64,000 bases of DNA from Deferribacterales bacterium Deferri_01 (GCA_001603805.1 LUZY01000003.1:124001-188000), one strand, 5' to 3'. Counted from the stretch's first letter, positions 34,909 to 44,598 are shown. The notes: a model not told the origin generated them from the sequence alone. Program-made: numbers and translations.

Positions 34909-36267
34909 ATGGCTGCAAAATTTGACCACCTGACCGAAGTCGACAGCTGTTCCGAAAACCAGAAGAAAAGCACAGCGGAAAAAGCAAAGAAATGTGCTAA
35001 ACCCACACCCGGTGCCACAATGGGCGGATGCGCCTTTGACGGAGCGCAGATTGTGCTTCTCCCTGTCGGTGATGCGGCACATCTCATCCACGGACCTGCA
35101 ACCTGTGTAAGCCAGAACTGGAACAACAGGGGCAGCAGAAACCTCCACGGTCAATACTATAAAATGGGTTTTTCCACCGATGTAACAGAAATGGACGTTG
35201 TATTCGGCGGAGAAAAAAAGATTACGGATAAATGTGTTGAGATAGCAGACAGATACCCTGTTAAGGCGATATTTGTCTACACCACCTGCGTTACCGCCAT
35301 GATAGGTGACGATGTTCCCACTGCCTGTAAAAAGGCTTCCGAACTCACCGGACTTCCTGTCATACCTGTGGAGTCACCCGGCTTCATCGGCAATAAAAAT
35401 TTCGGTAATAAAATAGCGGGCGATGCTCTCCTTGAGTATGTAATAGGTACAAGAGAACCTGAAACAACAACGAAATACGACATAAATATAATAGGCGATT
35501 ACAACATCGCAGGCGAACTCTGGCAGATGATGCCCGTATTTGAGGAGCTTGGAATAAACGTTCTCGCAAGTCTTACAGGCGGAACATCTTTTAACGAGAT
35601 TGCACACGCACACAGGGCTAAATGTACCCTTGTTATTTGCAGCAAGGCTCTGCTCACCCTTGCGGAAGGACTCAAACGCAAATACGGCATACCCTTTGCC
35701 GAAGGTTCTTTCTACGGGCTCGGTGAAATAGAAAAAACACTTCTCTCCGTGGCGGATATGCTTGACTCCGATGAATTAAGGGACAGGATCCTCAAATTTG
35801 TTGAGAGGAAAAACGCAGAGGTTCTCGCAGAGTTAGCCCCTTACACGGCGCAGCTTAAAGGGAAAAGAGTTTTTGTCTACACCGGCGGGGTGAAAAGCTG
35901 GTCAACAATCTACCAGCTTGAAGAACTCGGCATGGACGTAATCGGCACAAGCACGAGAAAATCAACTGAGCAGGATATAGAAAGAATCAGGGAACATTTT
36001 GAAGGAACACAGAAAATGCTCCTTGAAAAAGGAGACGGACGGATACTTTTGAACATACTTCAGAAAGAAAAGGCCGATCTCCTCCTTGCCGGCGGGAGGA
36101 ACATGTATACCTCCATCAAAGGCAGGTATCCTTTTGTGGATGTAAATCAGGAAAGGATACACGGTTATGCCGGATATACCGGAATGGTTGAACTGGCAAA
36201 ACAGCTCGCTTACACCCTCACTTCACCTGTATGGAAAGTGGCAAAAAGCAAAGCACCCTGGGAGTAA
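34909..36267 (+). CDS. nifE: FeMo-cofactor scaffold protein NifE
   Basis: The 452-residue NifD homologue forms the NifEN scaffold on which NifB-co is matured to FeMo-cofactor. Cysteines for the bridging cluster appear in MGGCAFDGAQ, GPATCVSQNW and YTTCVTAMIGDD. The C-terminus ends WKVAKSKAPWE. No recognised cofactor-His motif like that of NifD is present, as expected. AAGGAATG precedes the ATG. nifN follows after four bases. Confidence 0.95.
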   Translation: MAAKFDHLTEVDSCSENQKKSTAEKAKKCAKPTPGATMGGCAFDGAQIVLLPVGDAAHLIHGPATCVSQNWNNRGSRNLHGQYYKMGFSTDVTEMDVVFGGEKKITDKCVEIADRYPVKAIFVYTTCVTAMIGDDVPTACKKASELTGLPVIPVESPGFIGNKNFGNKIAGDALLEYVIGTREPETTTKYDINIIGDYNIAGELWQMMPVFEELGINVLASLTGGTSFNEIAHAHRAKCTLVICSKALLTLAEGLKRKYGIPFAEGSFYGLGEIEKTLLSVADMLDSDELRDRILKFVERKNAEVLAELAPYTAQLKGKRVFVYTGGVKSWSTIYQLEELGMDVIGTSTRKSTEQDIERIREHFEGTQKMLLEKGDGRILLNILQKEKADLLLAGGRNMYTSIKGRYPFVDVNQERIHGYAGYTGMVELAKQLAYTLTSPVWKVAKSKAPWE

Positions 36268-36271
36268 GTTT

Positions 36272-37603
36272 ATGGAAACAAAGATAAAAACCGGGCAGAC
36301 AAACCCGCTTAAAAAGAGTCAGATTCTTGGCGGCAGTTTAGCCGCTCTCGGAATAAAAGGAGCTATGCCCCTCCACCACGGTTCGCAGGGGTGCACAGCG
36401 TTCACCAAGACGTTTCTTACCCAGCATTTCCGTGAGATTGTTCCGATGCAGACAACAGCACTCACAGATATCGCCACGATTATGGGTGAGGACTGGAACC
36501 TGCTTGAAGGGATGAAAAATGTGATAGAGAAACACAAGCCGGAACTTCTGGTTCTTCTCTCCACAGGGATTTCAGATACCAGAGGGGACGACTTTGAAAG
36601 AAGTATAAAGGATTTCCGCAAAAAGTATCCGGAATATGCAGGAACAAAAATAGTTTACTGCACAACACCTGACTTTGTGGACGATGCCCACCTTGGCTAT
36701 ACAAACACTTTGAAGGCTGTCTTCAAACAGCTTTCACCTGCAAAAATGCAGACAGAAAAAGGGCGTGTAAATGTACTCCCCTCATTCGGAATGACAGCAG
36801 GAGACATAGACGAGATAAGGGATATTATCGAATCCTTCGGGCTCAGACCTGTGTTTCTGCCTGATATATCTGACAGCATGTCCGGCAGTGCGGACTTTTT
36901 CTACAGCACCGCTCCCGGCGGATGCACAGTGGAAGAGATAGAAACCGCCGGAGCCGCCGAGATGAATATCGCCGCCGGCAGAACAATGGGCGAAATAGCT
37001 GAACAGCTTAAAGAACTTAACGGTGTCCCTTTCGTGACATTTGATTCTCTCATCGGAATCTCCGAAACGGACAGATTTATAGAGCTGCTTATGAAACTCA
37101 GCGGCAGGATGGATGTCCCCGCTAAAATCAAAAAGCAGCGCAAAATAGCAATAGACGTAATGCTTGACGGACACTTCAACTTCGGCGGCAAAAAATGTGC
37201 TGTCGCCATTGAGCCGGATCTTCTTCTCGGCGTATCAAAGTTTCTTCATGATGAGTTAGGCATTACGGTACAAATCGGCATCACCACCTTTAATTCCTCC
37301 TTCCTCGGAGAAATTCCGGCGGAAGAGGTTATCAAAGGTGATCTGGAAGATGTAGCCCTAAAGGGGGGAGGAGTCTCCCTTGTTATTTCAAACACCAATG
37401 CCCACTTAACCTCGGAGATGATACACGCTCCATTATTGAGGATGGGGATTCCGGTGAAGGACAGGATAGGGCAGTTTATCAAAGTTTACTCCTGCTACAG
37501 AGGAGCGGCTTATTTTGCCGCAGAGATCGGGAGCATCCTCCTTGAGCGTGACGAACACGAATCATGGGAGGAACAGACGGAGAACTACAGGAGGAGTTTA
37601 TGA
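36272..37603 (+). CDS. nifN: FeMo-cofactor scaffold protein NifN
   Basis: The 443-residue NifK homologue is the partner of NifE. The conserved Cys near the start is in HHGSQGCTAFTK; the second and third P-cluster-type cysteines of NifK are lacking (LLSTGISDTRGDD), which is normal for NifN. I start at 36272 because the longer in-frame reading overlaps nifE by about 100 bases. The stop overlaps nifX by four bases. Confidence 0.93.
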   Translation: METKIKTGQTNPLKKSQILGGSLAALGIKGAMPLHHGSQGCTAFTKTFLTQHFREIVPMQTTALTDIATIMGEDWNLLEGMKNVIEKHKPELLVLLSTGISDTRGDDFERSIKDFRKKYPEYAGTKIVYCTTPDFVDDAHLGYTNTLKAVFKQLSPAKMQTEKGRVNVLPSFGMTAGDIDEIRDIIESFGLRPVFLPDISDSMSGSADFFYSTAPGGCTVEEIETAGAAEMNIAAGRTMGEIAEQLKELNGVPFVTFDSLIGISETDRFIELLMKLSGRMDVPAKIKKQRKIAIDVMLDGHFNFGGKKCAVAIEPDLLLGVSKFLHDELGITVQIGITTFNSSFLGEIPAEEVIKGDLEDVALKGGGVSLVISNTNAHLTSEMIHAPLLRMGIPVKDRIGQFIKVYSCYRGAAYFAAEIGSILLERDEHESWEEQTENYRRSL

Positions 37604-37968
37604 AGGTAGCGTTCTGTACGAACAGTTTAAAAGAGGTAGACGAACATTTCGGAAGGGCAACCTCTGTTGCAGTTTATGATGTAAACACGGACGGGGCAGA
37701 GTTTTCCGAGCTCCGCAGCTTTATCCCCATAGACGCAGAGGAAAACCATAAGGTTGATATTAATACAAAAGTCAGCGCACTTAATGACTGTTCCATACTT
37801 TACCTCACTGAAATAGGCGGTCCGGCTGCTGCTGTGGTTGTGCGCAATAAAATCCACCCCATTAAGGTGGATGAAAACGCTTCCATAGATGAGCTTCTGG
37901 AAAGTCTGGTGAACAAGCTGAATGACTCTCCGCCGCCTTGGCTGAGAAAAGCGATACAGGTAAAATGA
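37600..37968 (+). CDS. nifX: FeMo-cofactor carrier NifX
   Basis: The 122-residue protein of the NifX/NafY/NifB C-terminal fold (MKVAFCTNSLKEVDEHFGRA, LYLTEIGGPAAAVVVRNKIHPIKV) binds NifB-co or the cofactor precursor in transit. The ATG at 37600 overlaps the nifN stop, with GGAGG upstream; the longer reading has no support. It is followed one base later by the DUF269 protein with which NifX usually occurs. Confidence 0.92.
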   Translation: MKVAFCTNSLKEVDEHFGRATSVAVYDVNTDGAEFSELRSFIPIDAEENHKVDINTKVSALNDCSILYLTEIGGPAAAVVVRNKIHPIKVDENASIDELLESLVNKLNDSPPPWLRKAIQVK

Positions 37969-37969
37969 C

Positions 37970-38428
37970 ATGGTCGGCATGTCTCTCTCCCAGAGAACAG
38001 GTTGGGAGGTCTCAGGCTTTACGGACACGCTTGTTAAGAAAATGAGAGCGTTTGACACATATGGCTCATGGAAAAAGCTTGATGATACTCAGGTTTTGAG
38101 CCGTTATGTGAAAAGCAGGGAAGAAAAAAAGAAGATTGATACCTCCGGAGCGGTGGATATTCAGACTGTGTGGCAGATACGCATGTTTTACGAAGCTGTT
38201 GCCATGATTGTTGAGGAAAATACCGGTAAGATGTGCTACGCCGCTCTGGATTTAGGTTATGAAGGCTTTGGAAGAGCGTTTGTTATAACTGAGGATTTCA
38301 TACTCTGCTGTGATACCCTCCGCAATGCTCATAAATTTGCCTTCAGCTCCCTTGAGGAGCTTGCAGGCTCAGGCGAGAAAAAGACTCTCAAGGCATGTGA
38401 GAAGGCCGAGGAACTGGGGCTGATTTAG
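37970..38428 (+). CDS. NifX-associated nitrogen fixation protein (DUF269)
   Basis: The 152-residue protein matches the DUF269 family found after nifX: FVKKMRAFDTYG-like start, WQIRMFYEAVAMIVEENTGK and LDLGYEGFGRAFVITEDFIL. The biochemical role is not established; it is a marker of nif clusters. Its stop overlaps the convergent kinase gene by four bases, closing the nif island. Confidence 0.88.
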   Translation: MVGMSLSQRTGWEVSGFTDTLVKKMRAFDTYGSWKKLDDTQVLSRYVKSREEKKKIDTSGAVDIQTVWQIRMFYEAVAMIVEENTGKMCYAALDLGYEGFGRAFVITEDFILCCDTLRNAHKFAFSSLEELAGSGEKKTLKACEKAEELGLI

Positions 38429-41154
38429 ATATATTCTCTTGGAAACCGCATGGTAAAGACAGCGCCTTTACCGCTGTTTGAGGCGGCTATACTGCCTTTC
38501 ATGCGGTTTTCTATGATCATGCGTGACATATAAAGCCCTATTCCTGTTCCTTCGTCACCTTTGGTGGTGAAGTAGGATTCAAAAATCCGCTTGAGCGCAT
38601 CTTCCGGAATACCGCCGCCATCGTCTTTTGTTTCAATAATCACTTCGGTATCGGTTTCGGTTATTATAAGGTCTATATTGCCCACGTTTTTTCTTTCCAG
38701 AGGGGGCATTGAAGCTCTTTTTGAATCTATGGCGTCACGGGCGTTACTGAGCAGGTTCACCATAACCTGTTTGAACTCACTGGCGTATCCAAAAAGAACT
38801 ACACTGTCAGGGTCGTTCCCCTCTGCTGTGATGTTAACGTTTATTCTGTGTTTTTCCAGGGATGATTTCATCAGTGCTGTTACATCATCAAGGGCTTTTT
38901 TAACAGAAAATTCTCCTAATGTTTTTGACGGGGTAAAGAAGGTTCTGAAGTCCTCCACAGTGTGAGCCATGAAATTAAGTTGGTTCATTATTTCTATAAC
39001 GTATTCACTGAGCTTTTCTTTGGTCAGCTCATTAAAGTCGTAGTCATCTTCAATAAGCTGAACATAAAGACTGGCGGAGTTTAGAGGCTGTTTCCACTGG
39101 TGGGCTATTGCACCTATCATTTCGCCAAGGGCAGCGAGTTTTGACTGCTGAATGAGCATCTGTTCCTGCTCTCTGTGTATCCGCTCTATTCTGTTTTTTT
39201 CGGTTATGTCCGCTATTGAGTAAATAAAGTGGAGCTTTTCATCGTCCATCTTCACAGCACCCGCAGTCACAAGAAGATCAAGGGTTTTGCCGTTATCTGC
39301 ATTATGCTTCCATTCTGTGGTGTGCGGTGCTTTTTCCCTGTCCGCTTCGGGGAATATATCAAAGAAGTTCGAGTTCTTGAGTATCTTTTCCGGAATCGAA
39401 AGAATCTGGCTGAATTTTTTGTTGAATCTGACAAAACACCCTTTTTGATCAACAAGACAAATACCGAAAGAAGCAAAGTCGAATATAAATGAAAGAAGCT
39501 GTTCATTCTGGCGGAGGGCAGCTTCTGTGCGTTTTATTTCTGTAATATCGTGAGCAGTTCCCAGAATATGTAGATTTTCTGATGCATCTTTTTTCACGCG
39601 GCTCTGTATGCGGAGAATACGCTTTTCACCGTCTATTCTGTTGATATGGATGTATTCGTCAAAAGTTCCCTTTGCTATTGTTTCTTCCGAACTCATAGTT
39701 TGAAGAAGGTTTATATCTTCCGGTGCTATCATATCAAAAAAGTTTTTCTGGGAGAGTATAACTTCCGCTTTGTCCACTCCGAAAATTCTGTAGAGTTCGT
39801 CTGAGCAGTCCAGCTTATTATCTCCGCCTGTCCATTCCCAGCTTCCTATTCGTGCGATCTGCTGCGCCTGCTCAAGCTGCTGGCGGCTGCTCTCAAGCAT
39901 TCGATTTGTTTTGCGGAGTTCCTCCGTGCGTTCGTTGACTATTATTTCCAGTATGCGGTTTGCGTCTCTTAATATTTTGTGGTAATTCTCTAAATCTGTT
40001 ATGTCTGTGAGGGAAACTATGTACTCACCGGCAGTCATCGGGAGAACACGGAAGCTGACCTGAAATGTTCTTACCGCTCCGAAGGGGTCACGCATTTTAA
40101 CTTTGCTGTCCACACCCATACGGAAGTTCTGAAAAACCTCTTCAAGCCATCCCTGCTCATCATCACCGGTAACAAGTCCTTGTTCTTTCATGAAATAATC
40201 AGATAGTTCCTTTTTTTTGCTTTTAAAATCCTCAAGTGATTTTGACTGAAAGAAATCAAGGAAACTTTTGTTGCAGTTGAGCAGAAGTTCTCCGTCAGTT
40301 ACGATGATAATATTTGACTGGAAATCCAGAATCTTCTGGACATACTCGCTCTTTTTCTCCAGCTCTATCAGAAAGTTTTTTCGTTCGGTAATGTCATCCA
40401 TAACACAGACCACGTATTCAGCTTTGCCGTCCTGATCAAAGATTACCGAACCGGCTATCCTGCTCCAGAAGTTTCTTCCTCCGGGCGTCTGTATTTTGAC
40501 CTCTTCCGTTACTGAGTCTCTCTGACCGGAAAAAAGCCTGCCAAAACAATCTCTGCAAACTTCAATATGTTCATCACAAAGAAATTTTTCAAAATCTATT
40601 CCTTTGAGTTCATTCTCATCGAGTCCGGTCATTTTACGAAAAGATTCATTTGTGATGAGAATCGACTTATCAGTATTCAGTATTACGATACCGCTGGCGC
40701 TTCTTCCGAACACCGCACGCTGAAATGATTCGCTTTCTTCAAGTTTTTTCTGTGTCTCAAACAGCCTTGTCTGGTCGTATATCATCACAAGAGCGTATTT
40801 AAGTTCTTTATCAAACGGGGATATTACAACATTCTGCTTCATGTATTCAAAAAGCGAATTTGTAAATTTTGCAGATTTAATTTTGAAAAGCCATCCGTCT
40901 GTCCCTGCGTCATAATAAGTATGGGAGCGGAGAGCTTTCATTGAGCGTATTTTTCTTTTAAGCTGCTTTACATTGATTTCAGGAAAAAAGTCAGTAATTT
41001 TTTTCCCTGTAACTTGTTCTCTGAAAAGGGAAGTATGCGCCTCAAGCCATTTGTTCCAGAAGTGAACCGTTAATTCATCGTCCAGAATGCAGGCGCCGTT
41101 GTATATGGAGTCAAGGAAATAAGAAGGATCGGTCTCAAATTTCATACTGTTCAA
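38425..41154 (-). CDS. Soluble multi-PAS histidine kinase
   Basis: The protein has 909 residues, no membrane helix and about five PAS-like modules. They begin near residues 10, 145, 265, 425 and 560; a coiled coil lies near 400-430. The kinase core has H-box IGAIAHQWKQPLNSA, N-box NLLSNARDAI, G1 DDGGGIP, F-box FESYFTT and G2 GTGIGLYMS. The last part, from the NCNKSFLDFF PAS onward, closely parallels the kinase at 51023, so the two are paralogues. It is the third gene of an operon with a CheY-like receiver and a CheC-type phosphatase, the CheC gene overlapping it by 20 bases. The signal is unknown; a cytosolic redox or energy cue is likely. Confidence 0.85.
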   Translation of the reverse strand: MNSMKFETDPSYFLDSIYNGACILDDELTVHFWNKWLEAHTSLFREQVTGKKITDFFPEINVKQLKRKIRSMKALRSHTYYDAGTDGWLFKIKSAKFTNSLFEYMKQNVVISPFDKELKYALVMIYDQTRLFETQKKLEESESFQRAVFGRSASGIVILNTDKSILITNESFRKMTGLDENELKGIDFEKFLCDEHIEVCRDCFGRLFSGQRDSVTEEVKIQTPGGRNFWSRIAGSVIFDQDGKAEYVVCVMDDITERKNFLIELEKKSEYVQKILDFQSNIIIVTDGELLLNCNKSFLDFFQSKSLEDFKSKKKELSDYFMKEQGLVTGDDEQGWLEEVFQNFRMGVDSKVKMRDPFGAVRTFQVSFRVLPMTAGEYIVSLTDITDLENYHKILRDANRILEIIVNERTEELRKTNRMLESSRQQLEQAQQIARIGSWEWTGGDNKLDCSDELYRIFGVDKAEVILSQKNFFDMIAPEDINLLQTMSSEETIAKGTFDEYIHINRIDGEKRILRIQSRVKKDASENLHILGTAHDITEIKRTEAALRQNEQLLSFIFDFASFGICLVDQKGCFVRFNKKFSQILSIPEKILKNSNFFDIFPEADREKAPHTTEWKHNADNGKTLDLLVTAGAVKMDDEKLHFIYSIADITEKNRIERIHREQEQMLIQQSKLAALGEMIGAIAHQWKQPLNSASLYVQLIEDDYDFNELTKEKLSEYVIEIMNQLNFMAHTVEDFRTFFTPSKTLGEFSVKKALDDVTALMKSSLEKHRINVNITAEGNDPDSVVLFGYASEFKQVMVNLLSNARDAIDSKRASMPPLERKNVGNIDLIITETDTEVIIETKDDGGGIPEDALKRIFESYFTTKGDEGTGIGLYMSRMIIENRMKGSIAASNSGKGAVFTMRFPREYI

Positions 41155-41758
41155 TATATTTATCCAGAGCTATAAGCAGGTGATCGAAAGAACTCTCCTT
41201 CAGAAGAAATATAAGAAGTCCGTTGATCTCCTCCTGCCTGAAATCCAAAACAGTTTCGACTACTATAATTTTGCTGAAATTCTCGAAGTTTTTGTATTCC
41301 GCAATCTTTTCACCGCTTTGTTTATCAACAGCGGGCGGGTGGAAGAACACTTCAAGTTCAAGGAGTTCCGCAATCTTACCCACGCAGGCGGATGTAAGAA
41401 TATTAGACAGCTCATGAATAGAGCTGATGATATCTTCTTCGTCTTCAATGGTTTCATCATTATCACTCATGAATATATCCGCAACTTTTCCTGCGGATTC
41501 ATTGTCTATGATGAAAATGCTCTCTCCGTCCAGTTTATTGATAAAAACCTGAACAGAAACGTAATAGTTTTTGGTTTTGGATGTTTTGCTGTTGACGTAG
41601 TTTTCGAGACCTTCTGTACCTACAACATGAATCTTTGGTACATGGAGATTTGCGTGCGCCTCGATAGAGTCGGATATAATAGCAGTAGCCATACCGTAGG
41701 AAATGTTCATTATTTCTGTGAGCGCATCTTTCCTGTCTTCGTTAAGAACATTTATCAT
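41135..41758 (-). CDS. CheC-type CheY-P phosphatase
   Basis: The 207-residue protein carries both CheC active-site signatures, D/S-x3-E-x2-N-x22-P. The first begins at Asp11 (DALTEIMN, Pro 22 residues after Asn); the second is in SSIHELSN, again with Pro at +22. Both sites look intact, so it should dephosphorylate a CheY-like protein. The receiver gene 12 bases upstream is the obvious substrate, and the kinase gene overlaps its 3' end. Having a CheC with a PAS kinase and no CheA, CheD or receptor is unusual. Confidence 0.8.
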   Translation of the reverse strand: MINVLNEDRKDALTEIMNISYGMATAIISDSIEAHANLHVPKIHVVGTEGLENYVNSKTSKTKNYYVSVQVFINKLDGESIFIIDNESAGKVADIFMSDNDETIEDEEDIISSIHELSNILTSACVGKIAELLELEVFFHPPAVDKQSGEKIAEYKNFENFSKIIVVETVLDFRQEEINGLLIFLLKESSFDHLLIALDKYIEQYEI

Positions 41759-41770
41759 ACAAATCAGCCG

Positions 41771-42130
41771 CTATACGAGTTTTGATATTATTTGTGATAT
41801 TTTCTCTGCAGTTACAGGCTTGTTTAGTATTTCATCTGCACCGAGTTCAGCAACCATCTCGGTTGTCTTTTTCTGTATATCTGCTGTAATTATAACAACC
41901 TTTGCGGATGGATTCACTGACTTTATTTCCTCGAGCGCTTCCATACCGCTTTTTTCAGGCATGGTGAGGTCCATGAAAACAATATCCGGTCTATATTCGG
42001 AGTATATTTCAACAGCTTCTGCTCCGTTAGACGCCTCACGGTAGTCAAAACCGTCGGTAAAAGCTGTAGATAGAGACTTAAGAACTCCCTTTCGGGCTAT
42101 CTTTGAATCATCGGCAATTAATATTTTCAT
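41771..42130 (-). CDS. Stand-alone CheY-like response regulator
   Basis: This 119-residue receiver has IADDSK at the N-terminus, phospho-acceptor Asp in VFMDLTMPEKSG and Lys in ILNKPVTAE. There is no output domain. It is the first gene of the three-gene operon receiver/CheC/kinase, whose promoter must lie within 42131-42257. The likely cycle is phosphorylation by the PAS kinase and dephosphorylation by the CheC protein, with an unknown target such as a flagellar switch or an enzyme. Confidence 0.88.
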   Translation of the reverse strand: MKILIADDSKIARKGVLKSLSTAFTDGFDYREASNGAEAVEIYSEYRPDIVFMDLTMPEKSGMEALEEIKSVNPSAKVVIITADIQKKTTEMVAELGADEILNKPVTAEKISQIISKLV

Positions 42131-42257
42131 GTGTACCTGCTAAAAATTATTATTAATTTTATGTGATCATAACCTGAGAACGTCAAATGTCAAGTTCAAG
42201 ATCCGTAAGACGTTATTCAATCCATATACAGTGTTTATTGATGAAATTAATGTTAAG

Positions 42258-42286
42258 TTGCAGTTCCCGTTATGCAAATGTATAAT
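42258..42286 (+). promoter_or_regulatory. Sigma-70 promoter of the GGDEF/EAL gene
   Basis: TTGCAG (42258-42263) and TATAAT (42281-42286) are separated by 17 bases, with a perfect -10. It lies 69 bases before the start codon, upstream of the palindrome at 42306. Confidence 0.6.
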
Positions 42287-42305
42287 AAATAGTGTTTTGG
42301 TATTG

Positions 42306-42327
42306 TTTAAACAGTTTGCTGTTTAAA
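42306..42327. promoter_or_regulatory. Palindrome in the leader of the GGDEF/EAL gene
   Basis: TTTAAACAG (42306-42314), loop TTTG, CTGTTTAAA (42319-42327): a perfect nine-pair inverted repeat about 20 bases after the -10 box. It could be an operator or an mRNA hairpin. The identity of any binding protein is not known. Confidence 0.45.
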
Positions 42328-42354
42328 ATCCGTTTCTAAAAAGGTGGTAATGCT

Positions 42355-44574
42355 ATGACTGTCCGCATGAGGGCAATGCTTCTTGTTATAATGCTTATGC
42401 TCTCTCTTTCCGCTATTTTTCTGTTTGCGGGCAATTATTTTAATGAAAAATACCTTGATTACTCTTTCCGCAGGTTTGACTCTCAGCTTGCACGTTCATT
42501 TGAGTTGTCAGTTGCGGATACTGAACGCCGTTATTTTGATAAGGCTCACAGCCTTTTGCAGCATGGGTCTGTTTTAAGGGCTATTGAAGAAGGGGACAGA
42601 GAAAAGCTGTTTCTGGAGCTTATACCTTACTACAGGCAGATGAGGGAGGAAGATCCGTTTTTCCATGTTATGCACTTTATTGACAAAAACGGAGTAACCC
42701 TTCTGCGTATGCACAGACCGGACTATTTCGGCGATAACCTCACGGAAGTGCGTCCTCTTGTAAACAAAATGAATGAGACACGCACAGAATTATCCGGTTT
42801 TGAGCCGGGCAGACACGGAATATTCTACAGAATTATAGTACCTGTTTTTTCAGGCGGAGACTATCTGGGTATGCTTGATTTGGGGCTTAGTTCTGACTTT
42901 GTGATAGAGGATGTTGCAAAACATTTTCAGTTCAGGAGTGCAATCTTTATTAAGAAAAATTTTGCCGAGATTATTAACAGCAGAGAAAATATGGCTGAAT
43001 CAGGCGGTTACTATATTGCAGGCACCAGTGATCCTGCTTTCAGAGAACAGGAAGCAGATTTTACACCGGGGCGCGGAATGCTGCTTAAAAAAATCGACGG
43101 CACCTACTACAGCTTTCACACTGCTTATGAGTTGAAAGAATATTCAGGGGAACCGTTTGCCTATCTTGTTGTGGTGCAGAATATTGATGCGGAAGTGAAA
43201 GATTATCGCAATGCCAGATTTTATCTTGCTTTGGTGGTTGTTGCTTTTCTGGTTCTTGCCGCTGTTATTCTGCATTACAGCTTCCGGGTTATGCTTAAGG
43301 TTATAGAAGAAGGAAAAAGAACCCTCTCTGCACAGCAGAGGACAGATACCCTCACCGGACTACCGAACAGAAACGCTCTTCTGAATGATTTGCAGGGTCT
43401 TTCAGGCTCAATAATGATCCTGATTAATATTGACCGCTTCAAAGAGGTCAACGAGGTTTTCGGAATTGGGGCGGGGGATCATGTCCTTAAGGAATATTCT
43501 GCCTGTCTGCGGGATTATATTTCGACCCTTGAGTCAATTTATCCGGAACTTGAGGATATTAACACGCTTTACAGGCTCGGCAGGGATGAGTTTGTAATAC
43601 TTCTTAAATCAAGGACTGAGCTGGCGGAAAAGATAGCTGAATACATATCATTAAGAACAGATTCGGAACTCATCGACTATCAGGGTATTGAGATTTCTAT
43701 CTCTGTCAGTATAGGTATTTCAGGCAACAGGGATAAACCGCTCCAGTCCTCTGACATTGCTCTGAAAATATCCAGAGAGCGTAAGCGTGCCTATATGCAC
43801 TTTGACGAAAGTATGGAACTGAGCCAACACCAGTCAAATAACTTTTTCTGGCTTAATAAGGTTAAACAGGCGATTAAAGAGGATCGTATAGTTCCGTATT
43901 TTCAGGGTATAATGGATAATAAAACCGGAGAGATCCGTAAGTACGAATGCCTTATAAGGATGCTTGAACCTGACGGAAGCGTGGTATCCCCCGGGCTTTT
44001 TCTGCCCATAATAAAGAAGACCAAGCTTTATCCGCAGCTCACTAAAATTATGCTCCGCAAATCTGTGGAACATTTTAATGGCGGCAGCAACGAGTTCTCC
44101 ATTAATATATCAACAGAGGATATACTCAATAAAGATATAGTGCTTTACATACAGAGTCTGCTCAGGGAAACCGGTGTTGCTTCCAATGTGATATTTGAAA
44201 TCCTTGAAACGGACAACATCGGCAACTATGAAGAGATAAGGGAATTTATCAGTGAAGTGAAGAGACTGGGATGCAAGGTGGCGATAGATGACTTCGGTAC
44301 CGGTTATTCCAATTTTACTCATCTGATGAATCTGGATTTTGACTATCTGAAAATTGACGGCAGCCTGATCCAGAACATCCACCGGGATGAATATACAAAC
44401 AGACTGGTGAAAAGCATAGAAGGCTTCGCAAACGGCATGAAAATCAAAACTGTTGCGGAGTTTGTGAGCAGTCAGGAAATTTTCGATGCGGTAAACGCAC
44501 TGGGAATAGACTATTCACAGGGATTTTTTATTGCTAAACCAAAGCCGGATACCAAGCCGGACGTCTTTACTTGA
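42355..44574 (+). CDS. Cache-sensor diguanylate cyclase/phosphodiesterase (GGDEF-EAL)
   Basis: The 739-residue membrane protein has helices near residues 8-25 and 285-305 flanking a periplasmic Cache-like sensor (LLRMHRPDYFGDNL) related to that in the kinase at 22528. A GGDEF domain comes next, its signature reading GRDEF (residues 409-413), so cyclase activity is doubtful. The C-terminal EAL domain has YECLIRML, NIS, EILETD and VAIDDFGTGYSNFTHL with the catalytic acids conserved; phosphodiesterase activity is likely. It should lower cyclic di-GMP in response to an external ligand. GGTGG precedes the ATG. Confidence 0.88.
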   Translation: MTVRMRAMLLVIMLMLSLSAIFLFAGNYFNEKYLDYSFRRFDSQLARSFELSVADTERRYFDKAHSLLQHGSVLRAIEEGDREKLFLELIPYYRQMREEDPFFHVMHFIDKNGVTLLRMHRPDYFGDNLTEVRPLVNKMNETRTELSGFEPGRHGIFYRIIVPVFSGGDYLGMLDLGLSSDFVIEDVAKHFQFRSAIFIKKNFAEIINSRENMAESGGYYIAGTSDPAFREQEADFTPGRGMLLKKIDGTYYSFHTAYELKEYSGEPFAYLVVVQNIDAEVKDYRNARFYLALVVVAFLVLAAVILHYSFRVMLKVIEEGKRTLSAQQRTDTLTGLPNRNALLNDLQGLSGSIMILINIDRFKEVNEVFGIGAGDHVLKEYSACLRDYISTLESIYPELEDINTLYRLGRDEFVILLKSRTELAEKIAEYISLRTDSELIDYQGIEISISVSIGISGNRDKPLQSSDIALKISRERKRAYMHFDESMELSQHQSNNFFWLNKVKQAIKEDRIVPYFQGIMDNKTGEIRKYECLIRMLEPDGSVVSPGLFLPIIKKTKLYPQLTKIMLRKSVEHFNGGSNEFSINISTEDILNKDIVLYIQSLLRETGVASNVIFEILETDNIGNYEEIREFISEVKRLGCKVAIDDFGTGYSNFTHLMNLDFDYLKIDGSLIQNIHRDEYTNRLVKSIEGFANGMKIKTVAEFVSSQEIFDAVNALGIDYSQGFFIAKPKPDTKPDVFT

Positions 44575-44598
44575 CTCTGACGTTATTAGGATTATGCT
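44571..44598 (+). promoter_or_regulatory. Possible sigma-70 promoter for nqr
   Basis: TTGACT (44571-44576) and TATGCT (44593-44598) are 16 bases apart, the -35 overlapping the upstream stop codon. A TTTGTAAG octamer like those before nifH follows at 44602-44609. No terminator was seen before it. The assignment is tentative. Confidence 0.35.
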
